Below the pieces are notes generated by a model that was given only the letters and a program-made list of their open reading frames with translations, ran no database searches and was not told the DNA's origin. A stretch of 64,000 nucleotides of DNA from Bryobacterales bacterium (GTDB taxonomy: Bacteria > Acidobacteriota > Terriglobia > Bryobacterales > Bryobacteraceae), in assembly GCA_020851555.1 (NCBI GenBank), contig JADZCM010000015.1, positions 1-64,000 on the forward strand, written 5' to 3'. Below, piece after piece: positions 1 through 9,210 of the stretch (positions are counted from its first letter, which is position 1; each line of letters opens with the position of its first letter). A program made the position numbers and the translations under genes.

Positions 1-392
1 CGGCTGAAGACGGGAAACGCACGTTGCGCGATGGCTTCCGTGTCACGGGTCGCGCCGTCGATTACCAGACCCCCGACGCCGCGGGCCTGCGCGGCCACGG
101 TGAGGATCTCGCCCCAGGCTCCGGCCAGCAGGAAGCCGTCCGTCGAGGCCACCAGTATGTCGCCGGGCTCGGCCAGCGTGACAGCCTGGTGCAGCATGAG
201 GTTGTCCCGCGGGGGGCACTGCACGGTGAGCGCCGGGCCGCACAGCCGCGCTCCGGGCCAGGCCGGACGCACGGAGGGATGCACCATGCCCTTCTGTCCG
301 GCCGATTCGTAGAGCGTCGCCGTGTCGAACGCGGCGAGCGCCTTGATGAGTTCGCGAGAGGGGTGCAGGCCTGCCGCCTCGGATCGTGACAA
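1..392 (-). CDS. RraA-family aldolase/decarboxylase-like protein (3' part outside window)
   Basis: Partial gene: about 130 N-terminal codons are in the window and the rest lies beyond position 1. The protein reads through VIDGATRDTEAI, the Gly-Arg-Asp signature of the RraA / 4-hydroxy-4-methyl-2-oxoglutarate (HMG/CHA) aldolase family, in which the Arg-Asp pair binds substrate and the divalent metal. Further upstream are the family's LCGPALTV and EPGDILV segments. I chose the TTG at 392-390 because AAGGAG lies about 10 bases upstream and no ATG or GTG precedes the conserved region. It starts 19 bases after the stop of the reductase at 412-1308 and is probably co-transcribed with it. Many family members cleave or decarboxylate 2-oxo acids; the substrate here is unknown. 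Family confidence is high, function moderate. Confidence 0.8.
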   Translation of the reverse strand, partial: MSRSEAAGLHPSRELIKALAAFDTATLYESAGQKGMVHPSVRPAWPGARLCGPALTVQCPPRDNLMLHQAVTLAEPGDILVASTDGFLLAGAWGEILTVAAQARGVGGLVIDGATRDTEAIAQRAFPVFS

Positions 393-411
393 AGACGTAT
401 TCCTTCTCCTT

Positions 412-1308
412 CTACTTGCGCGGCTCCAGGGTCGCGCCCGCCAACCCCGCCAGGAAACCAGCGGCGGCGGCGAAATCTTCATCGCCTCTTCCGGAGATGC
501 TGGCCGCGGCGAAGACCTGGGCCGCGAGCGCCGTAAAGGCCATCGGAAGCCCCAAAGCCTGGGCCGAATCCACCGCCAGATTCAGATCCTTCTTCATGAG
601 GTCCAGCCGGAAGCCCGGCCGGAATGAGTTCTCGAACAGAAAGCCGGGAAGCCGCAGGTCCATCATCTTCGAGTAACCAGAAGAGCTCTTGATGACGTCG
701 TAGAGCACCCCGGGATCCGCGCCTGACTTCACCCCCAGAGCGAAAGCCTCACTCATCGCAAGGAGATGAATGGCCGCCAGCGCCTGGTTCACGATCTTGA
801 CTACCTTGCCCTGGCCCACAGCGCCGACGTGAAGGATGTTCTTCCCCATCGTCTCGAGCAGTGGCCGGACCTCCTCCAGCAGCCCTGCATCGCCGCCCGC
901 CATAATTGTCAGCGTGCCATTGGCGGCGGCGGGCGTGCCGCCGCTCACGGGAGCGTCCAAGAGGCGACCGCCGGTCTTCGCGAGGGCCGCTTCCACCTCT
1001 CGCACCGCGAAGGCCGTTCCCGTGGTCATCTCGACGAGTACCTTGCCGGCGGAAAAGCCCTCCCGCAGCCCGCCGCTCCTGAAAACCGTCTCCTTCAGTT
1101 CGGCATCGGCGGGGAGGATGGTGACCACAGCCTCGGAACGCCGCGCGACCTCAGCAGGCGCGGCCAGAATCCGGGCCCCCAAAGATGCAAGCTCCTCCGC
1201 GGGTGCGCGATTACGGTGACAGCAGGTGAAGACCTGGTATCCCGCTGCCACGACCCGCTTGGCCATGGGCAGCCCCATGGCGCCCAAGCCGATGAAGCCG
1301 ATATTCAT
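412..1308 (-). CDS. NAD(P)-dependent oxidoreductase, 3-hydroxyisobutyrate dehydrogenase / tartronate semialdehyde reductase family
   Basis: A 298-residue soluble beta-hydroxyacid dehydrogenase of normal family length. The N-terminus carries the dinucleotide-binding motif GFIGLGAMGLPMAK. Around residue 120 is the substrate-binding signature DAPVSGGTPAAANGTL. The catalytic lysine region is GQGKVVKIVNQ. Family members reversibly oxidise 3-hydroxyisobutyrate, 3-hydroxypropionate or D-glycerate; sequence alone does not settle the substrate. The pairing with an RraA-type aldolase immediately downstream suggests the two handle an aldolase-derived semialdehyde or hydroxy acid (inference). The gene is 124 bases downstream of the TonB-dependent receptor on the same strand and may belong to the same transcription unit. 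Confidence 0.9.
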   Translation of the reverse strand: MNIGFIGLGAMGLPMAKRVVAAGYQVFTCCHRNRAPAEELASLGARILAAPAEVARRSEAVVTILPADAELKETVFRSGGLREGFSAGKVLVEMTTGTAFAVREVEAALAKTGGRLLDAPVSGGTPAAANGTLTIMAGGDAGLLEEVRPLLETMGKNILHVGAVGQGKVVKIVNQALAAIHLLAMSEAFALGVKSGADPGVLYDVIKSSSGYSKMMDLRLPGFLFENSFRPGFRLDLMKKDLNLAVDSAQALGLPMAFTALAAQVFAAASISGRGDEDFAAAAGFLAGLAGATLEPRK

Positions 1309-1432
1309 GTCTCATGCTCCTGTTCCCGTCAATCCTGCATTCTACCGAGGCTTTCCTTCACAGCGGATGACGGTCTTTCCCACCCGGAGGCTGGAACCGG
1401 CGAGGCCCGCAGCCTCCGGGGGGCGGTACGTT

Positions 1433-4400
1433 TCAGAACAACGCCTTCAGGCCGAATTGAATCACGCGCGGCCAGGCGAACTCGAGCGTCGTTCGCCCGA
1501 AGGCCGTGCTGGTCGGTGTTGTGTTGACGCTGCCGGGTGTGAACTGCGGGTGATTGAAGGCGTTGATCGCCTCGGCACGGAACTGCACCGTGACCTTCTC
1601 GCGGATGGATGTGTTCTTGATCACCGAAAGGTCCCAGTTGTTGGGGCCGTCCGAGCGAACTCCTGAGAATCTTGACGGCATGAAGCGGAGGTTTGCGACC
1701 CGCTGGTTAGCGGTCACTTTGTCGAATCCCGCGTCGGTGTTGAACCAGCGGTCGGGACTTCGCTGGTTCCTGGGAAGCGGGATGTTCTTTAAGTCGCCGA
1801 GGAAGATCGCGTCGCCGAATCCTAGCGCCGCGCCACTCTGCGCCGTGTAGATCCCCTGGAGTTGCCAGCCGCCGACGATCTTCAAGGCCGCAGGGCGAGC
1901 TGAGTTGATCCAGGGCTTCCCCCGCCCAAAGGGCAGTTCGTACAACCAGGTTATCGCCAAGCGGTGCGTCCGGTCCTGGCCGGAGATGACCTCCTCGGGC
2001 ATGGGGTCGGTGGAGTTCAAGAACGATACGGCCTCCATCATCTTGGACCATGTGTAGGACAGATTCGCATTGAGGCCGGCCGAAAAGCGCCTTTCGAGGC
2101 GCACCTGCATTGAGTGATACCAGGAATAGCCGACGTTCTGGTTCGAACTGACGCCCGTGAAGTGCGGGTAAGGCCGCAGCAACTGGGAACGGGAAACGGT
2201 GGTGCCGGACAGGCTCGTGCCCGGCAGCAGCGGGTAGAACGGGTTGGAGACGGCCGCGCTGAGGAAGTTGTTGGTTGCATTGTCGCGGAAGAACTGCGTA
2301 CTCAAGTACTGCCGCGGCGTCGGATTCAGGTCCCTTCCAATCGGCATCCTGGTGCCCCGGTTCCCCACGTAGGACACCTCGACGAGGTGGTTCCCCGGCA
2401 ACTGGCGCTGGAGCGCCAACTGCCAGCGTTGCATGTAGGAGGAAGTCAGGTCCTCCCGGAAGAAACTTACCCCCTGGCCGAGATTTGTAGCGAGACCATT
2501 GCCGGCTCCCAAAGGCGGAAGAAAACCTTCCGGAAACGGGTTGGTGAAATTGGTGAGGTAGCTCTGCCCGTTGTCCACGGTGAGGGTCAAGTCGGTGGAT
2601 CGGCTCCAGCCCGTCTGGTTCACGTGCACGTTCGTGATCCCCATTGCGTCGAAGAAGATCCCGTAACCTCCCCGCAGCACGGTTCTCGAAGCCAGCGAGT
2701 AGGCAAAACCGAAGCGCGGCATGAAGTAATTCTGATCGGTCTTCCAGAGGGTTCGAGGCTGCCCTCCGACGCCCGCGAAGGTGAGTCCGCCCATGGCCCT
2801 GAACTGGCTGGCCGGCACCTGGTCGATCGGGCTCTTTGCGTAGTTGGCCTGTGCCTGCGCCTGGATCGGGCTGGCGGCGGAGAAGTCAAAGCCCCTGACA
2901 CTGCGGTTGAACCGCTCCGTCACGGGCGAGGGATGCTCGTACCGGAAGCCGAGGCTCAGGGTGAGTTTCTGGTTGACCTTCCAGTCGTTCTGAAAGTAGA
3001 GAGCGGGGACGGTCGATTGCTCGGCCCGCGAATCGCTGATCGGGAAGCTTCCTCCCGGCAACCCGTAGAGAAACGCCGCCATGCTCTGTCCGATGGACTG
3101 AGGCGATGTCGGGGAGTTATCCAGCGGGCCGCGCGTGTATGTCGAACTGAAGTTGAACGAGCCAGACGCGTTGCCCAAGTTGAAAGTGTTGTCCCGGTAC
3201 ACGCGATACGCGAAGCCGTATCGCATCGTGTGAGCGCCGGCGACAGTGGTAGCGTTGGCCGCCCACTCGTGAATGTCCGTCGCCGTGTTGTTACGGCTGT
3301 TCACGCCGCCCAGACTGGAGTAGCCGCTCACGGAGATATTAGGCAGCTTCAGCCTTCGAGGATCCAACTGGTTAATGTAGTTGATGAATTTGTTGGAGAA
3401 GCCCAAGCCTGCCAGGTCCCACCCGTCCTGGAAAGGCTGGTAGCCCGTAATGAATCGCGTCAGCGTGTAGCGCGCGTTGATGTAGAAGCGAGGCGAAATC
3501 ACGTAGACATCGTCGAACGCGAAGCCCTTGTTGTAGCGGTAGAAATTGTCGCCCACCGCGTTGTTGTGGCGGACACTCTCCGGCCGTTGCAGGTCAGTGA
3601 AATTCACGCGAACGTAGAACCTCTGTTTCTGGGACAGATTGTGGTCGACGCGGACAATGTGATTCCAGTAAGTGTCCTGCGCGTTCTTTCCCATCTGGTA
3701 GTTGTTCTGGCCGTCCACCGTGCCGGTCTGGTTGGGGAGGTCCCAGAGCGCGGCGATCTTGGCAGACACCGGGTTAATGAGGTTCGGTGGGATGACGTTC
3801 CCCACGAGCGGCGACCGGCTGAAGCGCCCGCCGGAAGCGGGCTTGATGGAGTACGGATCGTAGATCTGGTAACTGGGCCCTATCGCCAGCAGGTCCGAGA
3901 AATTTCCGGTCCGCTGCGCAGCCGTGGGAACGGTCTCGACGACCCAGGGCGAAGGATCAAAGCTCCAGATTCCCTCATATCCGTACATGAAGAAGGTCTT
4001 GTTGTGGCCATCGTAGACCTTGGGCAGCACAATCGGTCCGCTGACACTGCCGCCCCACCGGTACAGGCGGAACTGGGGCTTGCCCACCTTCAGGCGGAAG
4101 AATTTGTCGGCGTTGAGCACCGGGTTCTGCATGAAGTAGTAGATCTGCCCGTGCAGATCGTTAGCGCCCGACTTCAGACTCATGTTGATGGCCGCTCCCC
4201 CGAAGAAGCCGGAGCCGGCGTCAAAGCTGACGCCTTGCACCTTGAACTCGTCTACGACTCCGGGCGGCGGCGAGTAGGCCACCTGGGTTCCCTGCATGTT
4301 GGGCGCGCCGTCCATCATGAACTGGTTGCTGCCGCTGCGCGTGCCGTCGACCGACATGGTGGATGGCGACGAGGTGTCAAACGGCCGGACGTAACCGGCG

Positions 4401-4906
4401 GATTCGGGGGTGAAGGTCACACCCGGGGACAAGGTCGCCAGGGTCAGCACCATGCCATCCTTGAGCGGCAATTCAAGTATGGTCCGGCTCTCCACCACCT
4501 GACCCATGGAGGCCGTGGAAGTGTCGAGCATCGGTGTTTCGGCGGTCACCTGCACCGTCTGGGAAGCCTGCCCCACCTCCATTGTCACGTTGACGGCCAC
4601 CTGGTCATTGACCCGCACGACAATCCCTGACCGCGTGTAGGTCCTGAACCCCGGACTCTCCACGGTCATCGTGTAGGGACCCGGGATCAGGAATGGGATT
4701 ATGTAATCTCCGCTCGCGTTGGTGGCGGACTTCAGCCGCACGCCCGTACCCGTGTTGAGCACCTCAATCTGGGCGCCCACGATTACAGCTTTGGATGGAT
4801 CCGTTATCCTGCCCAGCAGCGTACCGCGTGCCTCCTGTGCCTCCAATGCAGAGACAATGGCGAACGCCAGGGCTAAGACTGAAACGACTGCCTGGAAGGC
4901 CCTCAT
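1433..4906 (-). CDS. TonB-dependent receptor, Oar-like, with N-terminal carboxypeptidase-regulatory-like domain
   Basis: An 1157-residue outer-membrane protein. A signal peptide (about 1-23, ending near ALEAQ) is followed by a carboxypeptidase-regulatory-like beta-sandwich (about 27-110: GTLLGRITDPSKAVIVGAQI). Next come a plug domain (SVDGTRSGSNQFMMDG, about 185-200) and a long beta-barrel. The final residues end in Leu-Phe, with alternating hydrophobics in IQFGLKALF as in barrel C-termini. This architecture and length match the large Oar-type receptor families expanded in Bryobacterales, which are thought to import oligosaccharides or other large ligands. No SusD-like partner lies alongside. 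It follows the exported RraA-like gene by 216 bases on the same strand, so both could use the promoter at 6107-6135. The ligand cannot be predicted. Confidence 0.92.
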   Translation of the reverse strand: MRAFQAVVSVLALAFAIVSALEAQEARGTLLGRITDPSKAVIVGAQIEVLNTGTGVRLKSATNASGDYIIPFLIPGPYTMTVESPGFRTYTRSGIVVRVNDQVAVNVTMEVGQASQTVQVTAETPMLDTSTASMGQVVESRTILELPLKDGMVLTLATLSPGVTFTPESAGYVRPFDTSSPSTMSVDGTRSGSNQFMMDGAPNMQGTQVAYSPPPGVVDEFKVQGVSFDAGSGFFGGAAINMSLKSGANDLHGQIYYFMQNPVLNADKFFRLKVGKPQFRLYRWGGSVSGPIVLPKVYDGHNKTFFMYGYEGIWSFDPSPWVVETVPTAAQRTGNFSDLLAIGPSYQIYDPYSIKPASGGRFSRSPLVGNVIPPNLINPVSAKIAALWDLPNQTGTVDGQNNYQMGKNAQDTYWNHIVRVDHNLSQKQRFYVRVNFTDLQRPESVRHNNAVGDNFYRYNKGFAFDDVYVISPRFYINARYTLTRFITGYQPFQDGWDLAGLGFSNKFINYINQLDPRRLKLPNISVSGYSSLGGVNSRNNTATDIHEWAANATTVAGAHTMRYGFAYRVYRDNTFNLGNASGSFNFSSTYTRGPLDNSPTSPQSIGQSMAAFLYGLPGGSFPISDSRAEQSTVPALYFQNDWKVNQKLTLSLGFRYEHPSPVTERFNRSVRGFDFSAASPIQAQAQANYAKSPIDQVPASQFRAMGGLTFAGVGGQPRTLWKTDQNYFMPRFGFAYSLASRTVLRGGYGIFFDAMGITNVHVNQTGWSRSTDLTLTVDNGQSYLTNFTNPFPEGFLPPLGAGNGLATNLGQGVSFFREDLTSSYMQRWQLALQRQLPGNHLVEVSYVGNRGTRMPIGRDLNPTPRQYLSTQFFRDNATNNFLSAAVSNPFYPLLPGTSLSGTTVSRSQLLRPYPHFTGVSSNQNVGYSWYHSMQVRLERRFSAGLNANLSYTWSKMMEAVSFLNSTDPMPEEVISGQDRTHRLAITWLYELPFGRGKPWINSARPAALKIVGGWQLQGIYTAQSGAALGFGDAIFLGDLKNIPLPRNQRSPDRWFNTDAGFDKVTANQRVANLRFMPSRFSGVRSDGPNNWDLSVIKNTSIREKVTVQFRAEAINAFNHPQFTPGSVNTTPTSTAFGRTTLEFAWPRVIQFGLKALF

Positions 4907-5122
4907 GCTACTCCCCCTCCTTCTGGAGCGGGCTCACAGCGCCGCGGACTCGCAAGCGCACACCCGCCCCTTTTGCCTCTTGCGTGCGATCGGCGTCCAA
5001 ACGCCGTCACTCCGCAAGAGGCGCCTCTCTCGACCTCGCGCACTGCTGGCCAGACGCCATCACTTGGCAGTGATAAGTGCCGCCGGCAGTGCCGACGGCA
5101 ACGTCCAGAGAATCCCCTCGGT

Positions 5123-5962
5123 CTACCGCGTCAGGGTGAAGTCCGGCTTCATCCCACCTTCTTTGTACAGACGCTCGCGCGTCTTATTGTCGCCATCGTG
5201 AATCTCACGCGCGATTTTGGCCACTAGCTCCGCTTTCGCCCTCGGAACCACGGCCACGCCATCCAGGTCCGCGACAATGATGTCTCCAGGGAACACGAGC
5301 ACACCCCCAACCACCACGGGTGTGTTGTAAGACTCGATCGCGATCGTCCCCTCGTTGATGAAGCGGGTCGAATCCCTCTGGTAGACCGGAATCCGCTGCT
5401 TCCAGATCTCGTCAGAGTCACGGCAACCGGCGTCGGTTACGATTCCCGCCACGCCCCGGTTCTTCCAGCTCTGCGCGTTATTAGAGCCGCAGAAACCGTT
5501 ATCCGCTCTGAGCGGAGCGTCGATAACCAAAACCGTATCGGTCGTGAGGAACTGGGCGTAGCCGCCTCCCATCAGGCGCCGGTTCCAGGTCCCCTGCCAC
5601 TTGCTCATTTCCGCGTTGGACTGGAACTCGGTATTGGGTGGAGTCTCCTGAGGGGGCACGAGGCGGAGCGTCACCGCCACGCCGTAAATATTGTGCGCAA
5701 AGGTCTCATTGTCGGCCCACATCGGCCCGATCTCCCGGTCCATGACCGTGACCTTGTGGATTCCGACAGCCTGTAAGGCGTCGTATACGTCGGTTGTGCG
5801 GAGGCCCTTGAATTTGGTGACAATGGTCTCGTTTTCAGCCTGCGTATACTGCTTGACCTCCATCATGTGCTGTGAGAAAGGCGCCGGCGGCTTGGCAGGC
5901 TTGGGAGGCGCCTGCCCCCAGAGCACCGCGGCGAACGAACACAGAAGCGCTGCAACTCTCAT
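5123..5962 (-). CDS. exported RraA-like protein
   Basis: A 279-residue protein with a signal peptide (MRVAALLCSFAAVLWGQAPP) followed by a Pro-rich linker. The rest is an RraA-like fold. GLRTTDVYDAL matches the N-terminal family helix. GVAGIVTDAGCRDSDEI is the glycine-rich, Arg-Asp active-site loop. VGGVLVFPGDIIVADLDGV is the C-terminal family signature, followed by a helix of the VPRAKAELVA type. RraA-like aldolases are normally cytoplasmic, so the export signal is unusual. The start is the ATG at 5962; the promoter at 6107-6135 lies about 140 bases upstream. It may act in the periplasm on 2-oxo acids or be a non-catalytic binder; the metal and substrate residues look retained. Fold assignment is confident, role uncertain. 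Confidence 0.85.
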   Translation of the reverse strand: MRVAALLCSFAAVLWGQAPPKPAKPPAPFSQHMMEVKQYTQAENETIVTKFKGLRTTDVYDALQAVGIHKVTVMDREIGPMWADNETFAHNIYGVAVTLRLVPPQETPPNTEFQSNAEMSKWQGTWNRRLMGGGYAQFLTTDTVLVIDAPLRADNGFCGSNNAQSWKNRGVAGIVTDAGCRDSDEIWKQRIPVYQRDSTRFINEGTIAIESYNTPVVVGGVLVFPGDIIVADLDGVAVVPRAKAELVAKIAREIHDGDNKTRERLYKEGGMKPDFTLTR

Positions 5963-6106
5963 GTTTTTCCTCTTCGCAAGTTAATGTGAAAATAGGCCGT
6001 TTGGCGGAGCCGCCGACGTCCGGTGCCCCGCGGATGAATGCGAAGACGCCCCCCGCCACCCTGGGCGCTTTGAAGAGGGTTGGCGGGAGTCATGAAAATA
6101 TGCTAT

Positions 6107-6135
6107 ATCATATCTGGGGTCTGACTGGTTGTCAA
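6107..6135 (-). promoter_or_regulatory. predicted sigma-70 promoter for the exported RraA-like gene
   Basis: On the minus strand, a perfect -35 box TTGACA (6135-6130) is separated by exactly 17 bases from the -10 box TATGAT (6112-6107). This is the best consensus promoter I found in the window. It points at the gene starting at 5962 and would give a leader of about 140 bases. Confidence 0.7.
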
Positions 6136-6145
6136 GGGGATTAAT

Positions 6146-6410
6146 CTATTCCGGCTGATTAGGGAGGACAGGGTGGTCCGCCACGAGGGTTCCGTCTGAA
6201 CGCACACGTCCGTTGAATGCGAACAGAAGCCGCCTCGTGCCGTCCGGTCCTGTGGCGCCGGTCTGCGCGCGCAGCCCATATCGGCCCTGCGCCGTGAAGG
6301 GAAGCGTTGACCTGCTTGCGGGGCCTGTCGGCGTGCAGCCTCGCGCGGTGTCCTCCACGCGAGCCAGTTGCGCCGTTTCGCGCCTTTGGCAACCGTTATG
6401 ATGGACAGCC
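6146..6410 (-). other. possible 3' remnant of an unidentified gene
   Basis: About the last 55 codons of a minus-strand frame ending in TAG at 6146 have coding-like third-position GC and protein-like content (for example LLFAFNGRVRSDGTLVADH). Upstream the frame becomes Arg/Pro/Cys-rich and loses coding character. I do not recognise the family. It may be the broken end of a gene, or chance. Confidence 0.25.
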
Positions 6411-6622
6411 ATGGTGGAGGGTGCCGAGCGGCAAGCTGCGGACGGCGGACGTGCGCGCCTGGCATCTCGGCTTGGGCCTCCTGTCCTGTTGCTGCTCATC
6501 TGCGCCGGGTTCTTCAGGAAACTGGTTCTGACCGGCCAGCACACCTGGCTGGCAGCCGGCGACATCCCCAACCAGGTTCTGCGCCGGTTGCAGTTGCAAG
6601 CGGGCGAATGGCGCCACGGCGG
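6411..6622 (+). pseudogene. N-terminal remnant of a YfhO-like / glycosyltransferase-like membrane protein
   Basis: From ATG 6411 the frame gives about 70 plausible residues. They include a membrane segment (PPVLLLLICAGFFRKLVL) and then HTWLAAGDIPNQVLRRLQ and QAGEWRHG. This resembles the start of large acidobacterial membrane proteins that typically read LxxxYTWxxxPDxxxQVLPWxQxQAxEW (from memory of the family, not a search). After about 6622 the frame turns Gly/Pro/Arg-rich. Another frame then looks coding for about 150 bases (IPIFVAPATGGFRIHH), consistent with a frameshift and decay. The frame stays open into the membrane protein at 6891, so automatic callers may fuse the two into one 911-residue product. 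Confidence 0.35.
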
Positions 6623-6875
6623 CGGGGGCGTTTTGCGACATGTCCTGGCTGGCGGGACACCACCGGATTCCCATCTTCGTCGCACCGGCAACCGGAGGTT
6701 TCCGGATCCACCACATTCTCCGCTCCGGCCGGCCGGATTGGGCGGAGCTGAAACCGGCCGTCGCGTGCGTCCCATTGGCGGCGGCCCCGGCGGACGGCCT
6801 CTGTCCCCGCCGGGGAGGAACAACGTCTTCCGCGGCGCGCGTCCCGCGCTCTTCTGGTCTTCGCGCCTGCCGCCC

Positions 6876-6881
6876 TATACT
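6876..6881 (+). promoter_or_regulatory. -10-like box directly upstream of the membrane protein gene
   Basis: TATACT ends 9 bases before the GTG at 6891, and no Shine-Dalgarno sequence is visible. This arrangement would fit a leaderless or near-leaderless transcript. No good -35 box is seen. Confidence 0.35.
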
Positions 6882-6890
6882 GAGTGCTTG

Positions 6891-9146
6891 GTGCAGGCAG
6901 TCCTTATCCTTGCCGGCGCGCTCGCAACCGGCGTGGTCTCGCTGGCGTTCGGGCAAGCCCTCCTGAGTCTGTTGCGCCTGCCGCTCAAGGGACTGGAGCG
7001 CGCCACCCTCGCGTTCCTCACCGGCAGCGTACTGTTGAGCATCGCGGTGTTTCTGCTGGCGGCGGCGGGGCTTGCGCGCCGCGAGGCTTACCTCGCCCTG
7101 GGGATCCTGGCGATTGTGGCGGCACGCGGCAGGCCGTTCTCCTTCGGCCGCACGGAGGACGCCGGACTCGGGCGCGCCTGGCGGATCGCCGCGGCGCTGG
7201 CGTTCGCCGTCTTCACCTGCATCTACCTGCTGCACGCCATGGCGCCGGAGCACAGCCCGGACGGAAGTTCCTACCACCTGGGCCTCGTTTCGTTCTACAA
7301 CGACGCCGGCGGGTTGGTGAAGACCACGGACAACATGTACGCGCTGTTTCCGCAGGGAATCGAGATGCTGTTCCTGTACGCGTTCTCGATCGGGAGGCAC
7401 TCGGCGGCATCGCTGGTCGAGTTCTCTTTTCTGGCGGCGCTGGCGATCCTCCTTTACGCCAGCGGGCGCCGCATGGGCGATCCCGTGGCAGGGCTGTTCG
7501 CCTCGTTCGCGGTCTACGCCAGCCCCATAGTTGGCTGGACAGGCACGTGCGCGTACATCGACGTGGCCGTCGCGGCGCTGGTCTTCGGGATGTTCCACCT
7601 GCTGTACCGCTGGGAGGAGGGGCTGCCCGGCAACGCCCTGGCGCCCGCCGGGCTGCTGGCAGGCGCCGCGTTCGGCGCGAAGTACACTGCCTTCATAGCT
7701 GTCCCGTTCGGCGTGCTGTTCATTCTGATTGTGCTGTGGCGGAGAAGAACCGTCACGGCCGCCCCGCTGACGTTCATGGCCGCCGCCGTGCCGGCCTTCT
7801 CCGGATGGCTGATCCGGAACTGGGTGTGGACCGGGAACCCGTTCGCACCCTTTCTGAATCGCTGGTTCCCCAACCCTCATTTCTTTCCCTCTTTTGAGGT
7901 GCAGCTTGCCGGGGGGCTGCGCTGGCCTGACGGTCTGGGAGGCTGGCGCCAGGTGCCCCTCGAACTCACCCTGCGTGGAGGCCCGGTACAGGGCCTCCTG
8001 GGACCGCTATTCCTGCTGGCTCCGGTAGCGCTGTTGTCGCTGCGCTACCGCGCCGGCCGGCGGCTGGTTGCCGCCGCTCTGGCGTTCGCGGCGGTGTTCC
8101 CGTGGAACAAAGGGACACGCTTCCTGCTTCTCTCGCTGCCCTTCCTGGCCCTGGCAATGGGCTTGAGCCTGGCGAAGAAGCGTTGGCTCACCGGAGCGCT
8201 CCTGGCCGGACACGCAATCGCCAGCTACCCGGCGGCCGTCGACCGGTATGCGGACCCTTACGCGGTGCGGCTGGACGCAACGCCCGGCATCAGGGAGGCG
8301 CTGCGCGCCGTGCCGGAGGAAGAGTACCTGTCAGGCAAGCGCTTCGGCTACGGGCCGGCGCGTCTGGTGGACCGTATCGTGCCTTCAGGAGAGGGGGTCT
8401 TTTCCTTCGTGACGTTCCAGCAGGCCTACGCGCGCAGGCCGGTCCTGGTGTACCACACCTCGGCGCGGGGGAACCTCGCGGGCGAGGCTTTCTTCACCGC
8501 GATGGACGCCACTTCGCTATTCGGCGGCCGGTTCCTGGCCTCCGGGGTCAGCCCGGACCTGGCGCCGGTATGCGAGATGAGCTACCGGTTTTCCCCGAGG
8601 CAGGTCCGCGGCTTGCGCCTGGTACAGCGCCGCACGGCGCCGGCCGGGTTGTGGGTGGCCACCGATGTCCAGGCGTCGCTTGCGGGCCGGGAGGTTCCGT
8701 GGCCCGCCGCTACACGCTACACGGCGTCTCATTCCCGCTGGTATGCGCCCCGGGCCTTCGACGTCAACCCCCTCACGCTCTGGAGCAGCCGGGAACCCGT
8801 GCAGGCCGGCATGTACCTGGCGGCGGAGTTCACAGAGCCGGTCGAGATCGACGGCCTGACGGTCCGCGCTCCGCGCGGCCAGGATGGGCTGAGCCCCGAA
8901 CTGGAGGCGATGTCACCCGGCGGCGCATGGGTTGAAATTGAAGCGCGCCCACGAGTTTCCATTGTGCCCGTGCCGCCGGGTCTGCGCGCGGCGGCCGCCC
9001 GGCAGCTCCGCCGGGAAGGAATCGGCTACCTTCTGGTGGTCGAGGGCAATCTCGTGGCCGATGATCTCCGCGAACGGGCGCGGGAATGGAGGATCGAGGC
9101 AGCAGGTTCATCCGAGGACTTCACGCTCTACCGCATCCTGCCGTGA
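6891..9146 (+). CDS. large polytopic membrane protein, GT-C/PMT-like, with C-terminal discoidin-like domain
   Basis: A 751-residue protein. Residues about 1-470 contain many hydrophobic segments (LILAGALATGVVSLAFG at the start, then a dozen or so others). SPDGSSYHLGLVSFY sits in the first extracytoplasmic loop region, where GT-C glycosyltransferases have their acidic catalytic motif. The last 250 residues are soluble. They include a beta-sandwich stretch (YLAAEFTEPVEIDGLTVRAP) resembling an F5/8-type or discoidin-like fold. Such proteins in Acidobacteria are usually annotated only as hypothetical or glycosyltransferase-like. I chose the GTG at 6891 because upstream in-frame sequence lacks protein character; a longer start at 6411 is formally open. 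dnaG follows 64 bases downstream. The function in glycan transfer is an inference. Confidence 0.7.
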   Translation: MQAVLILAGALATGVVSLAFGQALLSLLRLPLKGLERATLAFLTGSVLLSIAVFLLAAAGLARREAYLALGILAIVAARGRPFSFGRTEDAGLGRAWRIAAALAFAVFTCIYLLHAMAPEHSPDGSSYHLGLVSFYNDAGGLVKTTDNMYALFPQGIEMLFLYAFSIGRHSAASLVEFSFLAALAILLYASGRRMGDPVAGLFASFAVYASPIVGWTGTCAYIDVAVAALVFGMFHLLYRWEEGLPGNALAPAGLLAGAAFGAKYTAFIAVPFGVLFILIVLWRRRTVTAAPLTFMAAAVPAFSGWLIRNWVWTGNPFAPFLNRWFPNPHFFPSFEVQLAGGLRWPDGLGGWRQVPLELTLRGGPVQGLLGPLFLLAPVALLSLRYRAGRRLVAAALAFAAVFPWNKGTRFLLLSLPFLALAMGLSLAKKRWLTGALLAGHAIASYPAAVDRYADPYAVRLDATPGIREALRAVPEEEYLSGKRFGYGPARLVDRIVPSGEGVFSFVTFQQAYARRPVLVYHTSARGNLAGEAFFTAMDATSLFGGRFLASGVSPDLAPVCEMSYRFSPRQVRGLRLVQRRTAPAGLWVATDVQASLAGREVPWPAATRYTASHSRWYAPRAFDVNPLTLWSSREPVQAGMYLAAEFTEPVEIDGLTVRAPRGQDGLSPELEAMSPGGAWVEIEARPRVSIVPVPPGLRAAAARQLRREGIGYLLVVEGNLVADDLRERAREWRIEAAGSSEDFTLYRILP

Positions 9147-9210
9147 CCGCGCGGCCGCGCCGGGCAACCGCGGCCTTGCCGTTCGGCGATAATAACCGGA
9201 AGCAGGCCGC

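Noticed and set aside
2114-4630. 838-codon open frame on the plus strand
   Set aside because: It lies wholly antisense to the TonB-dependent receptor, is rich in Arg, His and Val, and has no domain. High-GC genes commonly leave open antisense frames.
6396-7880. 494-codon open frame on the minus strand
   Set aside because: Antisense to the large membrane protein; very rich in Gln, Arg and Gly with no domain or ribosome-binding site.
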